Shown piece by piece: positions 6,428 to 8,844 of a stretch of 8,844 nucleotides of DNA. Position 1 is the first letter of the stretch. The number at the start of each line of letters is the position of its first letter. This stretch comes from Desulfobacteraceae bacterium (GTDB lineage: Bacteria > Desulfobacterota > Desulfobacteria > Desulfobacterales > Desulfosalsimonadaceae). The stretch is taken from the NCBI GenBank assembly GCA_007136525.1, contig SLGU01000228.1:1-8844 (forward strand). The letters are read 5' to 3'. The position numbers and the translations under genes are program-made. The notes beneath the pieces were generated by a model that was given only the letters and a program-made list of their open reading frames with translations, had not been told where the DNA came from and made no database searches.

Positions 6428-7197
6428 TAAAAATCGGTTGAAGTGAGTCCAACCACGTCGTCATAGGCTACTGTCAGGATGCAGACATTTACTGCAGTGG
6501 CCGGTATGAGCCCGACGATCAATAGAAGGGCCCCGGCCACTTCGAATACAAGCAAGGCTGCGGCCAGAATGAAAAAAGACACCCAGTTTCGGGCGATGAT
6601 TTTCCGGCTTGCCTCCATGGCCTGCCAGGGTTTCATGCCGCGGTCGATGACCAGCAAGCCGGCAAACAGATAAGCTACGGCGCAATACACGCTCAAGGCG
6701 AGCAGCGCCAGCGCGACCAGGCTGTATCCAAATGACTGGAAATTGATGGTGAGCAGATAAGCGGCAAACAGCGGGACGCCAATGATTGCATGAATCATGA
6801 TGCCGGCAAGCGACAAGGGCGCAAAGTAGTCAAAACCCTTGAAAAAATCACGAAATTCCGTCTCCCGCCCTTTCATTTTTTTTGCGGCGGCGATAAAGAT
6901 TCCCAAGAGAAAGGGGAACAGGAATACCGCCCCGATGAACACCGCCGTGACCGGTCCGATGGCCCCTGTGGTACGGGGCATGATGTCAACCAGGATATTG
7001 AACCCCACCACAATTGCCGCGTATATCAGGAAATGCCCGGGGTTGGTCAGAAAAAGCCGCCAGCCAAGGACAATATACTGCTTGGTGCGGACGGTATACC
7101 CCCCGCCGGTCAACCGGTCGATGTCTTTCGGGTTGAACAGCGCTTCGGTGTCTTCGGCCTGCCCGGTCTCACCAATGTTTTTTTGCGTATCGCTCAT
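6427..7197 (-). CDS. Multi-pass membrane protein of unknown function
   Basis: This 256-residue inner-membrane protein has a charged cytoplasmic N terminus of about 50 residues and five or six hydrophobic spans, roughly at 56-72, 80-104, 126-150, 158-183 and 205-242. Between spans, MKGRETEFRDFFKGFDYF and DRGMKPWQAMEASRKIIARN are basic amphipathic loops. The layout resembles the loosely defined YciC/DUF975-type integral membrane proteins, but I cannot assign a family with confidence. The ATG start has GGAA seven bases upstream. The 139 bases before it (7198-7336) hold no obvious gene; an inverted repeat ATTTACCGG/CCGTAAAT (7295-7303 and 7322-7329) lies there, loop 18 bases. It may be transcribed from its own promoter or by read-through from the CysRS-like gene; no strong terminator separates them. 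Confidence 0.85.
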   Translation of the reverse strand: MSDTQKNIGETGQAEDTEALFNPKDIDRLTGGGYTVRTKQYIVLGWRLFLTNPGHFLIYAAIVVGFNILVDIMPRTTGAIGPVTAVFIGAVFLFPFLLGIFIAAAKKMKGRETEFRDFFKGFDYFAPLSLAGIMIHAIIGVPLFAAYLLTINFQSFGYSLVALALLALSVYCAVAYLFAGLLVIDRGMKPWQAMEASRKIIARNWVSFFILAAALLVFEVAGALLLIVGLIPATAVNVCILTVAYDDVVGLTSTDF

Positions 7198-7336
7198 AGT
7201 CTGTTTCCGTTTCAGTTCAGTGCGGAGGCCCTTCGTGCATAAGAATCCGGTTTCGGGGATAAATCCGTTTTACCCGCATTGCTTTTTGATGATTATTTAC
7301 CGGAAAAAAGAAAACAAGCTACCGTAAATGGCCTTT

Positions 7337-8596
7337 TCAGGTCAACCCCATAATTTTAAATACACCGTCCATCTGTTTCAGGGCGGTCATGGCGCGGCTG
7401 TGGTCCGCAGATGACAAACCGCGCTCTGCCATCTGTTTTTCAATGGCCAGTAGGGATTGAAACACCTGGTCGAATGCGCCCTTGACGTCAAGGTTGTCAT
7501 CCATCCGCTCCTGGAAAGCCGCTGTCATGTTCGAAACGATATTGGAAGCTTCTCTATCGGCGCCCTTTGATAACCGCCGGTTGTTTTTCAGGCGGCCGAC
7601 AAGTTCCCTGAAGGTGTCTATTTTCCCCCTCGCAAGGTAGAGCGATTCGATGTTCAGGTCGATTTGCTGCCGGTAATGCCCGTATATCAGAAAAAACCGG
7701 ATGTGACGAGGCTTGAAGCCCATATCCAGCAAATCTTTGACATGTACGATATTGCCCAGGCTTTTGGACATTTTTTTCTTTCCGGACAGCACGTGTTCGC
7801 AATGGAGCCAGTATGCCGAAAGCTTCTGCCCCGAGACCGCTTCAACCACGGCAATATTGTAGTCATGATGCCGATACAGGTTGTCCACGCCGCCGCACCA
7901 GATATCGATGGTATATCCAAGATGCCGGGTGACAATAGCCGGGTCCTGGATGTTCCATGCGGGCCGGCCATCGCCCAGCGGCGTCCGCCAGTAAAGGTTT
8001 CCGTCTTCTGTCCGGCGTCCCTTCCAGAGGATGAAATCACCCCTGTTCCATCGCTTGCCGGGATAGGTATCCTTTCGAAAGCGTACTTTTTGCTTTGGCC
8101 AGCGGCTGATATCCAGTCTGAAAAGTTTTCCGAAGCCCTTGAAAGTGAGGGGATCAAAAAAAATATCCGGGCCGTGGCGATAGGCATGCCCCTTTTCCAT
8201 CAGTTTTTCGATCAGGAAGACGGCCTGGTCCACACAGGTGGAAGACCGCGGAATCAAATCGGGCAGCGCAATGTCAAGCAGCCGGCAGTCCGAAAGAAAC
8301 CGCTGCTCGGCCGGTTTGGTCACTTTTGCCGGATCAATTCCGTCCATAGCCGCCTTTTGAATGGCCTTGTCTTCGACATCTGTAAAGTTGATCACCCTTC
8401 GAACGGTATACCCTTTGTATTCAAGGTAGCGCTGAAGAACGTCCTCGAACAGAAATGTACGGTAATTGCCGATGTGGGGCCATGCGTAAACGGACGGCCC
8501 GCAGGTGAACATCTTGACTGTTTTCCCATTCTCGCGGGGATTAAAGGCTTCTTTCCGGCGGGTCAGGGTATTGTATAAACTAAGTCCGGTTGTCAT
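7337..8596 (-). CDS. Cysteinyl-tRNA synthetase paralogue lacking two zinc ligands and the C-terminal domain
   Basis: This 419-residue protein has a class I aminoacyl-tRNA-synthetase fold of the CysRS type. Normal enzymes of about 460 residues charge tRNA-Cys with cysteine. Present are LYNTLTRRKEAF (7-18), TCGPSVYAWPHIGN (31-44) with zinc ligand Cys32 and the HIGH-class motif (HIGN is common in CysRS), INFTDVEDK (69-77), the family Trp214 in GRPAW, and an intact KMSKS (275-279). By ungapped comparison with E. coli CysRS as I remember it, zinc ligand Cys209 is Asp218 and Glu238 is Asn247, while His234 is kept as His243. The sequence stops near MDGVFKIMGLT, so the C-terminal helical/anticodon region of about 50-65 residues is missing. 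I chose ATG 8596 because AAGGAG lies eight bases upstream; ATG 8620 has no ribosome site. It is probably not the housekeeping cysS. Confidence 0.88.
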   Translation of the reverse strand: MTTGLSLYNTLTRRKEAFNPRENGKTVKMFTCGPSVYAWPHIGNYRTFLFEDVLQRYLEYKGYTVRRVINFTDVEDKAIQKAAMDGIDPAKVTKPAEQRFLSDCRLLDIALPDLIPRSSTCVDQAVFLIEKLMEKGHAYRHGPDIFFDPLTFKGFGKLFRLDISRWPKQKVRFRKDTYPGKRWNRGDFILWKGRRTEDGNLYWRTPLGDGRPAWNIQDPAIVTRHLGYTIDIWCGGVDNLYRHHDYNIAVVEAVSGQKLSAYWLHCEHVLSGKKKMSKSLGNIVHVKDLLDMGFKPRHIRFFLIYGHYRQQIDLNIESLYLARGKIDTFRELVGRLKNNRRLSKGADREASNIVSNMTAAFQERMDDNLDVKGAFDQVFQSLLAIEKQMAERGLSSADHSRAMTALKQMDGVFKIMGLT

Positions 8597-8659
8597 GAAC
8601 CGTTCTCCTTGATCGTGCATTGATTAGAACCCCTCATCCATCGGTTACATTTCCAAAGC

Positions 8660-8844
8660 GGCGGTGATGGGATTACCCTTCGCAACTGTGAGTCCCCGGG
8701 GCATCTCCATGGCTCGATACGCCGCACCCTGCAAACTCGCCCCGCCGGTGGCGGGGCTCAAACAATGCAGGGTGCCTGGCTTATCTTCGCCAGGAGCTGC
8801 CGCCGGGGCCTCCCAATGTTGCGCCGGGCAATCCCATCCCCGCC
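8660..8844. repeat. Large imperfect palindrome upstream of the CysRS paralogue
   Basis: Nested inverted repeats run to the window end. The outermost arms are GGCGGTGATGGGATT (8660-8674) and AATCCCATCCCCGCC (8830-8844), with one mismatch. Inside lie GCACCCTGCA (8724-8733) with TGCAGGGTGC (8766-8775), perfect, and GCCCCGCC (8739-8746) with GGCGGGGC (8750-8757), perfect, around a three-base loop. Intermediate blocks (CGCAAC, CCCCGG.GC, CTCC..GGC) also pair with a few mismatches. There is no T-run. It is unrelated in sequence to the other two repeat families in this window. It ends about 63 bases before the CysRS-like start and may extend past the window edge. Confidence 0.75.

Noticed and set aside
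7664..8578. A 304-codon plus-strand open frame opposite the CysRS-like gene
   Set aside because: It is antisense to a gene with clear CysRS motifs and has no recognisable domain.
8660..8844. T-box or amino-acid riboswitch leader for the synthetase paralogue
   Set aside because: No T-box consensus and no terminator T-run were seen; the structure is a simple long palindrome.

Overview
The window looks like ordinary chromosomal DNA of a moderately GC-rich Gram-negative bacterium. I lean towards a Desulfobacterota (sulfate-reducer-like) lineage. The basis is protein flavour (an acyl-CoA dehydrogenase family enzyme, a cytidylate-kinase-like protein and a quinate-dehydrogenase-like protein) and abundant palindromic intergenic repeats whose termini resemble repeats I recall from that group. 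The taxonomic call is inference. No phage, IS transposase, CRISPR array, tRNA or rRNA was seen.

Layout. Seven of the eight genes run on the minus strand. From right to left: a shortened cysteinyl-tRNA-synthetase paralogue (7337-8596) preceded by a large palindrome (8660-8844); a multi-pass membrane protein (6427-7197); an intergenic region of nested repeats (6066-6426); a three-gene unit of cytidylate-kinase-like protein (5454-6065), unknown helical protein (4776-5327) and quinate-5-dehydrogenase-like protein (3813-4757); a repeat-filled gap (3522-3812); the single plus-strand gene, a YgjP-like metallopeptidase-fold protein (2922-3521); then, divergent from it, a two-gene unit of 3-hydroxyacyl-CoA dehydrogenase (1686-2621, TTG start) and amidase-signature hydrolase (189-1655). 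A perfect Shine-Dalgarno at the extreme left edge indicates another minus-strand gene starting just outside.

How they work together. The dehydrogenase/amidase pair probably serves catabolism of an acyl-CoA or amide substrate; the kinase-like/unknown/quinate-like trio is probably co-transcribed, role unknown. The most interesting items are: (i) the CysRS paralogue, which keeps the adenylation motifs but has lost two of the four zinc ligands that recognise cysteine and the C-terminal tRNA-binding region, so it may be a ligase for something other than cysteine or tRNA; and (ii) at least three families of imperfect palindromic, MITE-like intergenic elements. One element sits exactly between the stop codon of one gene and a start codon of the next, and another appears to have inserted into a copy of a second family.
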